Assembly (NCBI GenBank): GCA_964431105.1
Contig: CAYSIR010000001.1
Span: 1-64,000, forward strand
Reading direction: 5' to 3'
DNA from: RECH01 sp964431105
GTDB taxonomy: Bacteria; Cyanobacteriota; Cyanobacteriia; RECH01
Length of the DNA: 64,000 nucleotides
The translations under genes and the position numbers were made by a program. The notes under the pieces are model-generated. The model worked only from the letters and a program-made list of their open reading frames with translations, searched no databases and was not told the DNA's origin. Below, piece by piece: positions 36,059 to 46,048 of the stretch (position 1 is its first letter; every line of letters begins with the position of its first letter).

Positions 36059-38272
36059 ATGACACTTTTTGACCAGCATCGCCAAGTTCTCATTGCCAGT
36101 GAAGCGCCGTTAGCGGCTCGGATGCGGCCGCGCACGCTGGATGAATTTGTCGGGCAAGATGCGATCGTGGGGCCAGGGCGCTTGTTGCGGCGGGCGATTG
36201 AGGCCGATCAACTGTCTTCGCTGATTTTTTTTGGGCCGCCCGGCACGGGAAAAACAACGCTGGCGCAGATTGTGGCTAATACGACCCGGGCCCAATTTAT
36301 TCCGCTGAATGCGGTGCTGTCAGGCGTGAAAGACATTCGAGAGGCGATCGCCCTAGCCCAAGAGCGGCGAGGAATGTACAGTCAGCGCACCATTTTGTTT
36401 GTGGATGAGGTGCATCGCTTCAACAAATCCCAGCAAGACGCGCTGCTGCCCTGGGTGGAAAACGGCACCGTAATTTTGATTGGCGCAACCACTGAAAATC
36501 CCTACTTCGAGGTCAACAAAGCCCTAGTCAGCCGATCGCGGGTATTTCAGCTCAAACCCTTGACTGATGATAATTTGCAGCAAGTTGTGGAGCAGGCATT
36601 GACCGATAGAGAACGGGGCTATGGCGATCGCACCGTCAAACTATTGCCCGATGCCCTCGATCATTTAATTAACGTCGCCAATGGCGATGCGCGGGCCCTT
36701 CTGAATGCCCTAGAACTGGGGGTGGAAACCACCGCCGCCGATGACCAAGGGGCGATCGTCATCTCCCTGGACGTTGCCGAAGAATCCATCCAGCAGCGGG
36801 CAGTGCTGTACGACAAGGAAGGGGATGCCCATTTTGATACGATCAGCGCCTTCATTAAAAGCGTGCGCGGCTCAGACCCCGATGCCGCACTGTATTGGCT
36901 GGCGCGAATGGTCTATGCCGGGGAAGATCCACGGTTCATTTTTCGGCGATTGCTGGTGTTGGCTAGTGAGGATGTGGGCTTGGCAGACCCCAATGCGATC
37001 GCGGTTGTCCATGCCTGTGCCCAAGCCTTCGATCGCGTCGGTCTGCCGGAAGGCCGCTATCCCCTAGCCCACGCGACCCTATATCTCGCCACCGTGCCCA
37101 AGTCTAACAGCGTCATGGGCTTTTTTGATGCCTTGGCAGCCGTTGAACAAGAACGCGAAGACGAGATTCCCAATCCACTGCGGGACAGCAACCGCGACAA
37201 ACACAGCTTTGGGCATGGCGCGGGCTACCTCTATCCCCACGCCTACCGCGACCATTGGGTAGAGCAACAGTACCTACCCACCAGTCTCCAAGGTCAGGTA
37301 TTTTATCAGCCATCCAATCAGGGCTATGAAAACCAGATTCAGCATCGGGTAGCGCGGCGACGGGAGGCGCAACTCGCCGCCATGCTGGATGGGGGACAGG
37401 CCTTGCCAGAAGTGTTGACCTTCAGTACGGCGGATTCGGCGGTCGATCGCTGGCTGCAGCGCACCCTCAGCCAAGCCGGAGAACAAGTCGCCACCGTGCG
37501 CGATCGCATTTTTGAACTGGCCGCCCCCCAACGGCATCATGTCGTAATTGACCTGAATGCAGGCAGTGGATTATTAACCTGGGAAGCGGTGCGGCAGGTT
37601 CCCGAAGGCGGCGTGTATGCCTGTGTGGCCCAGTCCGCCGATTCCGAAGCACTGCAGGAACAAGCGGCCCGGTTGCCCGAATTGATGCGGCCGGTGATCA
37701 TTCCCGGCGATGCACAAACCCTACCGGACTGGCGGCGCAACCATGCCCCCACGTTACAAGCCGATCGCCTGATTGGGCGCACTGTATTGATGGCACGGGC
37801 GAACAAAGGCGCACTCTTGCGATCGCTGCGATCCTGTCTGCGACCAGACGGTCGGTTGGTATTAGCAGAACCCATCCCCCGACAAACCCAGCGGCTGTAT
37901 GCACTCCTAGATGCCACAGAGTTGCCCAAATCGCTGTACGCTAAACTCATCCACGCCGAAGATGCAATTTATACCAGCACCGATGACCCGATGGTAAACT
38001 GGGATGCCGACACGCTGCGATCGCTCTTTGCCGAAGCTGGGTACACCGCTACGATTGAGGTGATCACTGTACAAACCCGCCTACGCATTACCCCAGCGCT
38101 GCTCGATCGCTGGTTCCAGCCGGGTCAAATGCGACCGAGCTACGGCGACCATTTGGGGCGATCGCTCCCCCACTCTCAGATTGAACGTATCCGGTCGGTC
38201 TTTTCTCAGCAATTGCGACATCAAACCGTACACTGGATAGGAGCGATCGCCCATATCAACGCCCGAAAATAG
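36059..38272 (+). CDS. rarA: RarA/MgsA-type AAA+ ATPase fused to a methyltransferase-like domain
   Basis: The 737 residues begin with the RarA core: MRPRTLDEFVGQ, Walker A GPPGTGKTT (about 56-64), Walker B ILFVDEVHRFNKSQQDALLP and GATTENPYFEVNKALVSRSRVF. RarA C-terminal helical segments (DPDAALYWLARMVYAGEDPRF) extend to about residue 430. From about 455 a second domain resembles a class I methyltransferase: VVIDLNAGSGLLTWEA is a SAM-loop-like segment. This RarA-plus-unknown-domain fusion is known in cyanobacteria; RarA acts at stalled replication forks. The methyltransferase-like part may be inactive. I use the ATG (36059), as the upstream TTG gives a poor N-terminus. Confidence 0.9.
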   Translation: MTLFDQHRQVLIASEAPLAARMRPRTLDEFVGQDAIVGPGRLLRRAIEADQLSSLIFFGPPGTGKTTLAQIVANTTRAQFIPLNAVLSGVKDIREAIALAQERRGMYSQRTILFVDEVHRFNKSQQDALLPWVENGTVILIGATTENPYFEVNKALVSRSRVFQLKPLTDDNLQQVVEQALTDRERGYGDRTVKLLPDALDHLINVANGDARALLNALELGVETTAADDQGAIVISLDVAEESIQQRAVLYDKEGDAHFDTISAFIKSVRGSDPDAALYWLARMVYAGEDPRFIFRRLLVLASEDVGLADPNAIAVVHACAQAFDRVGLPEGRYPLAHATLYLATVPKSNSVMGFFDALAAVEQEREDEIPNPLRDSNRDKHSFGHGAGYLYPHAYRDHWVEQQYLPTSLQGQVFYQPSNQGYENQIQHRVARRREAQLAAMLDGGQALPEVLTFSTADSAVDRWLQRTLSQAGEQVATVRDRIFELAAPQRHHVVIDLNAGSGLLTWEAVRQVPEGGVYACVAQSADSEALQEQAARLPELMRPVIIPGDAQTLPDWRRNHAPTLQADRLIGRTVLMARANKGALLRSLRSCLRPDGRLVLAEPIPRQTQRLYALLDATELPKSLYAKLIHAEDAIYTSTDDPMVNWDADTLRSLFAEAGYTATIEVITVQTRLRITPALLDRWFQPGQMRPSYGDHLGRSLPHSQIERIRSVFSQQLRHQTVHWIGAIAHINARK

Positions 38273-38403
38273 CTGCAAGTCTACCACCAGGCAGATGACA
38301 TCTATTAGCAAATTTCCTAAGTTTAATGACTAGATTCATTAAAACAGACTAGAACAAACGCCTTTATCTCACAAACTTACTTATCTATAGCGTAACCATA
38401 TCT

Positions 38404-40647
38404 ATGACTGCAACGATCGCCCCTGACCAAGTTTCTCGTATTATTGAAAACCGTCATCAAAACCCATTTGAAGTGCTGGGTTCCCATCGAATTGAGAGCG
38501 GTGATAAGCCACACTGGGTTATTCGTGCTTATCTACCTGATGCTGATGCCGCCTGGATTATTCGCCCGCAAGAACGCCAAGAATATCCGATGCAGGCGAC
38601 GCATCATCCCCACTTCTTTGAATGCGAATTAGACGGTGATGAATGCAAAAATTATCAAATTCGGGTTAAATCTGGCGACCATGAGCAGGTCATGTACGAC
38701 CCCTATGCATTCAAATCACCCCTGATTACTGATTTTGACATCCATCTATTTGGTGAGGGCAATCACCATCGTATCTATGAAAAGATGGGCGCACACCTTG
38801 TCAAAATTGACGGCATTGGTGGGGTATATTTTGCCGTATGGGCCCCAAATGCTCGTAGCGTTTCTGTCGTTGGGACATTTAACCAATGGGACGGACGCAA
38901 GCATCAAATGCGGATGATTGGCGGCGGCATTTGGGATTTATTTATCCCAGATTTACAAGCAGGTGAGATTTACAAATATGAAATTAAAAATCCAGAAGGA
39001 CATATTTATCTAAAATCAGATCCCTATGGAATGCAGCAGGAGGTGCGTCCTCAAACAGCATCCATTGTCAATAATTTAACCTACCATTGGGCTGATGAAA
39101 CATGGATGGAGCAGCGCCGTCATGCTGACCCCCAGGAACAGCCCATTTCCGTTTATGAAGTCCACCTCGGTTCTTGGCTGCACGATAGCATGGCGAATCC
39201 TCCCAAGTCAGGAACGGCGGTGCAAGTTAGTCAAAAACCGGATGCGCGTTTCTTAACGTATCGAGAACTGAGCGATCGCCTGATTCCCTACGTCAAAGAT
39301 CTCGGCTACACTCACATTGAGGTGCTGCCAGTCGCTGAACATCCCTTCGACGGTTCTTGGGGCTATCAGGTTGCAGGATATTTTGCGCCGACGTCCCGTT
39401 ACGGCACGCCGCAAGATTTTATGTACTTTGTTGATCAATGCCACCAAAATGGCATTGGGGTTCTGGTAGACTGGGTTCCTGGTCATTTCCCGAAAGATAG
39501 CCATGGCTTAGCTTTTTTTGATGGAACCCATCTTTATGAACATGCTGACCCACGCAAAGGAGAACACAAGGAATGGGGTACGTTAGTTTTTAACTATGCC
39601 CGCAACGAGGTCAAAAATTTTCTAATCTCCAATGCGCTGTTCTGGTTTGATAAATATCATATTGACGGTATTCGAGTCGATGCAGTCGCATCAATGCTGT
39701 ATCTTGACTACGATCGCAAGCAGGGGGAATGGGTTCCTAACCGATTTGGCGGCAATGAAAATCTGGATGCCGTTGATTTTCTTCGTGAATTAAATTATCT
39801 AATCTTTGGATACTATCCCGGCATTCTATCCATCGCAGAAGAGTCAACCTCCTGGGCAAATGTGTCTCGTCCGACCTATGTTGGCGGTCTAGGCTTTAGC
39901 TTTAAGTGGAATATGGGATGGATGCACGATATGCTAGATTATTTTAGCAACGATCCAATCTGCCGCCGCTATCACCAAAATAATATTACTTTCAGTATCT
40001 GGTATGCCTTCAGCGAGAACTTTATGCTAGCCTTATCTCATGATGAGGTAGTCCACGGCAAAGGTAATTTATACAGCAAAATGCCGGGTAACGATTGGCA
40101 AAAGATGGCTAATCTGCGATCGCTGTATGCTTATATGTTTACCCATCCCGGTAAGAAAACCCTGTTCATGGGAATGGAGTTCGGGCAACCCACCGAATGG
40201 AATGCTTGGCTAGACCTGGATTGGGGCTTGCTAACTCAAGAACCGCACCGCCAGCTCAAAGATTTTATCAAAGACTTGAATCACCTTTATCGCCAAGAGC
40301 CAGCGCTCTATACTGAAGACTTTTCAGCGGATGGCTTTGAGTGGATTGACTGCAACGATTCTGATAATAGCGTTGTGTCATTTATTCGCAAAGATAAGCA
40401 TTCTGATGACTTCATCGTTACAGTGTGCAACTTTCTGCCGAAACCCTGCTATGACTACTGGATTGGCGTTCCCCAACCAGGGTACTACCGCGAACTGCTG
40501 AATAGTGATGCGATCGCTTATGGCGGTAGCGGTGTAGGTAATGGCGGCGGACAACAGACCCACGAATGGGATAACCCACGCTGGTCCCATGCGCTCAGCC
40601 TGACCCTGCCCCCGCTGAGCGTCACCATATTGAAGCTTGACCGCTAG
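38404..40647 (+). CDS. glgB: 1,4-alpha-glucan branching enzyme GlgB (GH13)
   Basis: This 747-residue branching enzyme has two N-terminal beta-sandwich (CBM48) domains (about 1-225), the GH13 barrel and the C-terminal beta domain. The catalytic nucleophile lies in DGIRVDAVASMLY, the acid in SIAEESTSW, and the transition-state stabiliser in LSHDEVVHGK. It makes alpha-1,6 branches in glycogen. The start ATG follows an AT-rich leader (about 130 bases) with no clear promoter. It is followed after 120 bases by another GH13-family gene on the same strand; the pair may be co-regulated in glycogen and compatible-solute metabolism. Confidence 0.97.
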   Translation: MTATIAPDQVSRIIENRHQNPFEVLGSHRIESGDKPHWVIRAYLPDADAAWIIRPQERQEYPMQATHHPHFFECELDGDECKNYQIRVKSGDHEQVMYDPYAFKSPLITDFDIHLFGEGNHHRIYEKMGAHLVKIDGIGGVYFAVWAPNARSVSVVGTFNQWDGRKHQMRMIGGGIWDLFIPDLQAGEIYKYEIKNPEGHIYLKSDPYGMQQEVRPQTASIVNNLTYHWADETWMEQRRHADPQEQPISVYEVHLGSWLHDSMANPPKSGTAVQVSQKPDARFLTYRELSDRLIPYVKDLGYTHIEVLPVAEHPFDGSWGYQVAGYFAPTSRYGTPQDFMYFVDQCHQNGIGVLVDWVPGHFPKDSHGLAFFDGTHLYEHADPRKGEHKEWGTLVFNYARNEVKNFLISNALFWFDKYHIDGIRVDAVASMLYLDYDRKQGEWVPNRFGGNENLDAVDFLRELNYLIFGYYPGILSIAEESTSWANVSRPTYVGGLGFSFKWNMGWMHDMLDYFSNDPICRRYHQNNITFSIWYAFSENFMLALSHDEVVHGKGNLYSKMPGNDWQKMANLRSLYAYMFTHPGKKTLFMGMEFGQPTEWNAWLDLDWGLLTQEPHRQLKDFIKDLNHLYRQEPALYTEDFSADGFEWIDCNDSDNSVVSFIRKDKHSDDFIVTVCNFLPKPCYDYWIGVPQPGYYRELLNSDAIAYGGSGVGNGGGQQTHEWDNPRWSHALSLTLPPLSVTILKLDR

Positions 40648-40766
40648 CCAGACTCTCCGGGTTAACTGGATGAACACAATTGCTACAGGTAATGGGCAAA
40701 CTGCGATACTCTGCCCACTGTCTTGCCTCAGGTGAGGAACACATCAGGTAAAGGAAGACGAGTTTT

Positions 40767-43295
40767 ATGGTTTCAACTCCCGTTTCTCAGGTTTATCTTA
40801 GTGAACAGGAAACTCAGCAGTTGGTTGAATGGGCTGAATCAATTGAGCAGTCAGATCTGACATTTCTAGAGAAAGCCCAACAGATTGCCACCCGGCTAGG
40901 AGCGCATTACCGCGCCGATGGACTGACTGAAATTGGCTTTTGGACTCCTGAACTGGGAGCCGATATGATTCAGCCCAAAAATATTTATCTCGAAATTTTT
41001 ACTCTCAAGAAAGCGATCGCCCCAACTCGTTCATCCCAAACAGTCATTTTCCGGCGAGACTACATTTACCTGGAAAAGCACGGTGAATATTTCTGGGGTG
41101 TAGTATCTGGCATGAAGCCGGGTACCCAAGACCAGTTCGGCTCCTTCTACTGGTTGCGCTACCTGGACATTGAAACCAACCAGGTTCGGACGATCGGGGA
41201 TTGCCTAGCCTATTCCTTACCCTATGGCGTTTATGCCCCAGCCGAACTCTACGATGTCGATCGCCTCCAGCGCGATCGCACGGATCTTGATTATTTTACC
41301 CAAGGCGAAGCGCAAGATGACGGCAGCATTCGCGTCCGCCCACCGCGCAATATCTTGCAACTGCACGTCAACACCGCCTCTCCCAATAGCTACATCAGTG
41401 GACTGACCGAGGTCTATCAGCGCATTGCCAAAAAGCTGACTGCTCAAGAAGCACTCACCCCCGCCGAGCGGAACTTCATCGGATACGATGCGGTACAGCT
41501 ACTCCCCATTGAGCCAACCGTCGAATATCGCGGTCGCCACGATGCCGGACAAGGATTTTTTATCTTCAATGAAGATGACCTCGACGAAATGAACCCTGAC
41601 ACTGAAGAAATTGAACAGGAACCCGGCGACATCAAAGTTACCCTAAAGAAACCCGACACTCAAAATTGGGGATATGATATTGTTATTTTTGGCTGTTCTG
41701 CCACCAATCCCTCCGTTCTAGAAACCCTCCGTCCGGATGAACTCGTCGAGTTTATTGCGACCCTGCATAACTTCCCAACTGGCCCTATTCAAGTTATCTA
41801 CGACATTGTGTATGGTCATGCCGACAACCAAGCGATCGATCTGCTTAACGGGCGCTTCTTGAAAGGCCCAAATATGTATGGTCAGGACGTGAACCACCAA
41901 AACCCCACCGTTCGTGCCATTCTTCTGGAAATGCAGCGACGGAAAAATAATACGGGTGTAGACGGTGTCCGTGTAGACGGTGCCCAAGACTTTAAATTCT
42001 TTAATCCTTTATCTGGTCGTGTCGAATATGATGATCAGTATCTCAGCGCTATGGCGGAGGTTGAGCAGCAAATTGGCTCTGCTACCCGTCACCTGTACGC
42101 TATTTATGAAGACGGTCGCCCTTGGCCATCGGAAGGATGGGAAGAAGTCTCTACCTACCGTGACATTGTTGAGTTTAAGCCTGATGCTTTTCAGTGGGGC
42201 CCGCTGATTTTCGCCCACAATACCCCTAGCATTTGCAGCTTTTGGGATAAGAAATGGCGGCGCGTTTCAGAACAGATGCGCATGGGTGAATGTTGGATTA
42301 CAGGCTGCGGCAACCACGATACGCTACGACGCGGCACGCAGGTTGATCCGGAGTTGGAAATTAATTGGAACCTAGGTAAGATTTTACCAGAGGTGCTGAA
42401 TCGTGCCTATGATAACCCTGCCATTTCCCTAATGACCTACGGGTTTAGCCCTGGGCTGCCAATGGATTTTATTAACTGTACGATGCGGGCCCCGTGGGGA
42501 TTTCTGCGAAATACTGACGATCGCTACGGTGTAAAAGTGGTGTCAGAAGAGGCGGGCGGCTTTCTGGATTGGCAAATTATTCCAGAAACCTATGATTGGC
42601 CAGAACTGTTTCCTCGGGTAAAGAGGATGGGCTTTGGTCAGTTGGCTGAGCTACGTCAGTTTGTGCGCGGATTGTGTGATGCGATTGACGAAACGAACTA
42701 TGATTTAGACGAAGTTGCCCACCTCTGCCAGCGATTTCTCGGACAGAGCGCTGATTCAGACGATGTGAAGGCCGAAGCCAAAACCCGCAAATCAGCCATG
42801 GAACTGCAAAAGCTGAATATCCCAGGTAAGTCTCAAATTTTATCTGAGTTGGATGTTGGTAAGCTAAAGGAGTTTGCCCAAGCATTTATGGAAGATGCCC
42901 ATGAAATGTGCAACGTTTGGCTGCAAGAATCTGTGCTAGATGAATCGCAAACTCAGTTTAACCTAGCCCTACGCCGCTTCCGCCATGCTAATCCTTGGCT
43001 ACAGAAAAACCTTGAGGGTAGCGATCGCTTCAACCGAATTCACAATGAGCAGCACACCCTCTTCTATGGACTGCGGGACGAACCTGATGCTGAAACGCCC
43101 CATCAAATTGCAATGGTCGTCAATATGGGCGGCGATCCGGCAACTGTGACGCTGGGCGATTGGCTACAGATTGACATTGAAAATTGGCGCGTGGCGATCG
43201 CTTCCCCAACACTTTCTATTGACGACGGGAAAGATGCACTGCGATCGTTTGAGCTGAGCGATAGTCAGGGAGTCTTGCTGGAGAAGATCGGGTAA
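40767..43295 (+). CDS. GH13-type glycosidase, probable glucosylglycerol hydrolase (GghA-like)
   Basis: The 842-residue protein carries the GH13 signatures VDGVRVDGAQDF (nucleophile Asp), LYAIYEDGRPW (Glu acid) and ITGCGNHDTLRRG (HD motif). The length and the N-terminal segment (FWTPELGADMIQPKNIYLEIF) resemble Synechocystis Slr1670, the glucosylglycerol hydrolase GghA; that match is from memory and needs a search. GghA degrades the compatible solute glucosylglycerol when salt falls. A ribosome site (AGGAAG) precedes the ATG. It follows glgB in the same direction. Alternative: another alpha-amylase-type enzyme of unknown substrate. Confidence 0.75.
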   Translation: MVSTPVSQVYLSEQETQQLVEWAESIEQSDLTFLEKAQQIATRLGAHYRADGLTEIGFWTPELGADMIQPKNIYLEIFTLKKAIAPTRSSQTVIFRRDYIYLEKHGEYFWGVVSGMKPGTQDQFGSFYWLRYLDIETNQVRTIGDCLAYSLPYGVYAPAELYDVDRLQRDRTDLDYFTQGEAQDDGSIRVRPPRNILQLHVNTASPNSYISGLTEVYQRIAKKLTAQEALTPAERNFIGYDAVQLLPIEPTVEYRGRHDAGQGFFIFNEDDLDEMNPDTEEIEQEPGDIKVTLKKPDTQNWGYDIVIFGCSATNPSVLETLRPDELVEFIATLHNFPTGPIQVIYDIVYGHADNQAIDLLNGRFLKGPNMYGQDVNHQNPTVRAILLEMQRRKNNTGVDGVRVDGAQDFKFFNPLSGRVEYDDQYLSAMAEVEQQIGSATRHLYAIYEDGRPWPSEGWEEVSTYRDIVEFKPDAFQWGPLIFAHNTPSICSFWDKKWRRVSEQMRMGECWITGCGNHDTLRRGTQVDPELEINWNLGKILPEVLNRAYDNPAISLMTYGFSPGLPMDFINCTMRAPWGFLRNTDDRYGVKVVSEEAGGFLDWQIIPETYDWPELFPRVKRMGFGQLAELRQFVRGLCDAIDETNYDLDEVAHLCQRFLGQSADSDDVKAEAKTRKSAMELQKLNIPGKSQILSELDVGKLKEFAQAFMEDAHEMCNVWLQESVLDESQTQFNLALRRFRHANPWLQKNLEGSDRFNRIHNEQHTLFYGLRDEPDAETPHQIAMVVNMGGDPATVTLGDWLQIDIENWRVAIASPTLSIDDGKDALRSFELSDSQGVLLEKIG

Positions 43296-43401
43296 CAGCA
43301 AGAACGAAAGTAGGGGCTGCCGAAAAAGCAAGAATTCAGCTATGTCAAGGGTTACAGGCTGTTTTCTAGGAAAATAGTGCAAGGCAGAAATCACTGAAAA
43401 T

Positions 43402-44010
43402 ATGGATTTATCGTTTGAGGAATGCGCAAAACTTATTGCAGCAGAGCATCATCAGGAACCACACCGCAGTTACGAAATTAGAGGACACGTCAGTCAATCG
43501 GCAATTAACGAAATCAATCGGCAAGTTTCAAGATTTGAGCAGTCAGTCGATCTGAAAGCACAGAGACCATCTTTCCAGGAAATGATAGACAATGTTTTAA
43601 GAGCTTGCCGAGACGATGATTTAATGCCCAGGACTGTCAAAGCTGATTTGTACATTGTATCTAACAATGATCTTAGCTTGTTCTTTGAGATTAAGGGATT
43701 AAAACCCAACAAAGGGCAGTGCTTGGGAATCTTTGAGAGACTGCTTAGATTTTATCTTTTAGCGACAAATCCACATAATTCAAAAGCCTATTACGCAATG
43801 GCATATAATCCTTATAGTTACGAGCGTTCAGACTATAAGTGGTCAGTTTCAAAACAATATACTCCCTTCGATGATGCTGTTCTCATCGGACACGAATTCT
43901 GGACATTGATTGGGGGAGAAGAAGCATACTCTGAACTTTTGGAAATATATCAAGAAGTTGGTCGTGAGAAGAGTAAATATATTCTTGATACTTTAGCATT
44001 TGACTTCTAA
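43402..44010 (+). CDS. Type II restriction endonuclease, TdeIII-like
   Basis: The 202 residues carry a PD-(D/E)xK nuclease core: D82 in VKADLYIVSNN and E96-x-K98 in LFFEIKGLKPNKGQC. The following ERLLRFYLLAT and KAYYAMAYNPYS segments resemble the TdeIII family of type II enzymes as I remember it. No methyltransferase gene is adjacent, so the expected protection partner is absent from the window. The gene is visibly AT-richer than its surroundings and, with the next gene, lacks any GCGATCGC octamer, which suggests recent transfer. The ribosome site is weak (AGGCAG). It is followed after 11 bases by an unknown gene, probably co-transcribed. Confidence 0.6.
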   Translation: MDLSFEECAKLIAAEHHQEPHRSYEIRGHVSQSAINEINRQVSRFEQSVDLKAQRPSFQEMIDNVLRACRDDDLMPRTVKADLYIVSNNDLSLFFEIKGLKPNKGQCLGIFERLLRFYLLATNPHNSKAYYAMAYNPYSYERSDYKWSVSKQYTPFDDAVLIGHEFWTLIGGEEAYSELLEIYQEVGREKSKYILDTLAFDF

Positions 44011-44021
44011 AGATAAGACTA

Positions 44022-44525
44022 ATGAAAGACACTGATTTTATGAATGGTCAATGTTTCAACTTCGCATACGCTATCTGCGAAACATTGCGTGATCAAGCCT
44101 GCTACAGTAATGTTGCTATCAATCTAGTCTTAATTGTAGGTGAACGATTTTATCTTCACGAGCCTGAAACCGTTTGTATTCACTGCTTTGCGCAAGTAAG
44201 CCAAGCAAAAGACAACAAGGTTTTTTTGATTGACGCACAAGGAATTCATGATGGGAGTTACATAGAGGATATATCTGAACATTGGCAGGCCATAGAGTAT
44301 GAGATTCATGGATATCTCGGCGAAGTAGAGTTTTTTGAATATGACTTCAACGTACAAGAAGATATCGAATCTTATTGGCAAGAACTATCATTAGCTGGAG
44401 CTTTCAAAGACCTGCGAATTATTGAGGCCGCTGCAGATATTGTTCGATCTCAAGAAGAATTTTACCTTAGTTTGTGTGTTGGTGGCAACAACCGTCAAAC
44501 TAGAATGGCACTTGAATCAATATGA
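44022..44525 (+). CDS. Hypothetical protein, possible papain-like fold
   Basis: The 167-residue acidic protein has no signal peptide or membrane span. Its N-terminal pattern GQCFNFAYAICETLR (C11), then ETVCIHCFAQV (H54) and VFLIDAQGI (D71), follows the Cys-His-Asp order of small papain- or transglutaminase-like domains. This is only a pattern match, and the fold is inferred. It shares the AT-richness and absence of HIP1 octamers of the nuclease gene 11 bases upstream. Together they look like one transferred cassette. A second ATG at 44040 (MNGQCFNF) is an alternative start. Function unknown: a defence accessory, an inhibitor or an unrelated passenger are all possible. Confidence 0.6.
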   Translation: MKDTDFMNGQCFNFAYAICETLRDQACYSNVAINLVLIVGERFYLHEPETVCIHCFAQVSQAKDNKVFLIDAQGIHDGSYIEDISEHWQAIEYEIHGYLGEVEFFEYDFNVQEDIESYWQELSLAGAFKDLRIIEAAADIVRSQEEFYLSLCVGGNNRQTRMALESI

Positions 44526-44566
44526 ATTTCATCAGGATCATAATTCACATTAGACGTGACTGGATG

Positions 44567-46048
44567 TTATTTACGCTCCCGATCGCTCCTCGCCAGCGCC
44601 GCATTATAAACTTTCTCGTTGGTCTGCACCGATTTGAATAAATCAACCACCGGGTTCGGGTAATCCACCCCTAAGCGCAGGTGCGATCGCATCTGTTCAT
44701 CGGGCTTCAGTTTCCACGGTTCATGAACCTTCGAGGCAGGTACGTTTGCCAATTCCGGCAGCCAATGTTTCACGTAGTGCCCGTCGGGATCGTAGTCTTT
44801 TGCTTGTTTGGGAATATTGAAATACCGGAAGCCACGGGCATCGTTGCCAACTCCGGCAGTATAGTTCCAATTGCCCCAATTGCTGCACACATCGTAATCA
44901 ATTAACCGTGACTCAAACCATTCTGCCCCCATGCGCCAGTCAATACCGAGGTTTTTAGTTAAGAAACTGGCCACATTTTGCCGTCCGCGATTGGACATGA
45001 ATCCGGTTGCGGCTAACTCGCGCATGTTAGCATCCACCAACGGAAAGCCCGTCTTACCCTCACGCCACAGGTCGAACCGCTCCCAATCCTGTTTCCAATC
45101 AATATCTAATCCGCGTAAACCTGATTTATGGAAGACGCGATCGCCGTGTTTAGCGCAGATAAACCGAAAGTAATCGCGCCACAGCAGTTCAAACACCAGC
45201 CAATAAGTTGAATCATTCTTGACCCGCTCGGCTTCATAGTCCTGCACCGCTTCAAAAATGCGACGGGGCGACAGGCAGCCCAGCGCCAGCCACGGCGAAA
45301 ACTTGGAGGAATAATCGGCTCCCAACATTCCGTTACGGGTTTGCTTATAGCGGCGCAGGCAATCGCGATCAAAAATGTAAGCCTTGAGGCGATCGCAGCC
45401 CGCTGTCTCTCCCCCCTGAAAAGTCAATACGCTCCGTTGATCCAAGAGCGGCGACTCTAAGCCAAGCTCTGCAAGAGTCGGCAGCGCCCCCACGTCTATA
45501 TCATCTGGTAGCGATGGCACGGAGGTGGGCGTAGGTAAGGTAGGGTTGATACTAGACTGCTTCTCAACCATCTTGCGAAACTGAGTAAAAACGTCCGGCA
45601 ACTTAGCAAAACTAAAGGGCAGATCGTCGGCGTGATAGAGGGTTGCGCCCCAAAAGGTCTGCACCATCACGCCCTGTTGTTCCAACTTACTGGTCAGCAC
45701 ATCTTCGACCTGCGTTTCTTCGCTCGTCACCTCTTCATGGAAGTACACAGCGTCGATCTCAAGCTGCTGCACTAGCAGCGGCAATACCTCCTCCGGTTTG
45801 CCGTAGCGAATGACCAAATCTGCACCCAGCGATCGCCAGGATTTCCGTAAATCCGCCACGCTCTCTAGCAAGAACTGCGCCCGAAAGGCTCCTGTTTTTG
45901 AGAACCCAAAGGCGGTTTGCCCAAACTGACGCGGATCAAAACAATAGACCGGAATCACCTGCGATCGTGCCTTGAGAGCCGTATGCAGCGGCTCGTGGTC
46001 ATGGATACGGAGATCATTGCGGTACCAGATAAGCGTGGGAGAAGACAT
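44567..46048 (-). CDS. Cryptochrome DASH / photolyase family protein
   Basis: This 493-residue protein has the photolyase N-terminal domain (LIWYRNDLRIHDHEPL) and the FAD-binding C-terminal region. The latter includes SSKFSPWLALGCLSPR, FELLWRDYFRFICAKHG, GFPLVDANMRELAATGFMSNRGRQ and DYDVCSNWGNWNYTAGVGNDARGF-type segments. These cores fit the cry-DASH subfamily, which repairs cyclobutane pyrimidine dimers in single-stranded or looped DNA under blue light. I use the ATG at 46046-46048 (MSSPTLIWYRND); upstream in-frame codons give a poor extension. It stands alone and faces the transferred cassette end to end. Confidence 0.92.
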   Translation of the reverse strand: MSSPTLIWYRNDLRIHDHEPLHTALKARSQVIPVYCFDPRQFGQTAFGFSKTGAFRAQFLLESVADLRKSWRSLGADLVIRYGKPEEVLPLLVQQLEIDAVYFHEEVTSEETQVEDVLTSKLEQQGVMVQTFWGATLYHADDLPFSFAKLPDVFTQFRKMVEKQSSINPTLPTPTSVPSLPDDIDVGALPTLAELGLESPLLDQRSVLTFQGGETAGCDRLKAYIFDRDCLRRYKQTRNGMLGADYSSKFSPWLALGCLSPRRIFEAVQDYEAERVKNDSTYWLVFELLWRDYFRFICAKHGDRVFHKSGLRGLDIDWKQDWERFDLWREGKTGFPLVDANMRELAATGFMSNRGRQNVASFLTKNLGIDWRMGAEWFESRLIDYDVCSNWGNWNYTAGVGNDARGFRYFNIPKQAKDYDPDGHYVKHWLPELANVPASKVHEPWKLKPDEQMRSHLRLGVDYPNPVVDLFKSVQTNEKVYNAALARSDRERK

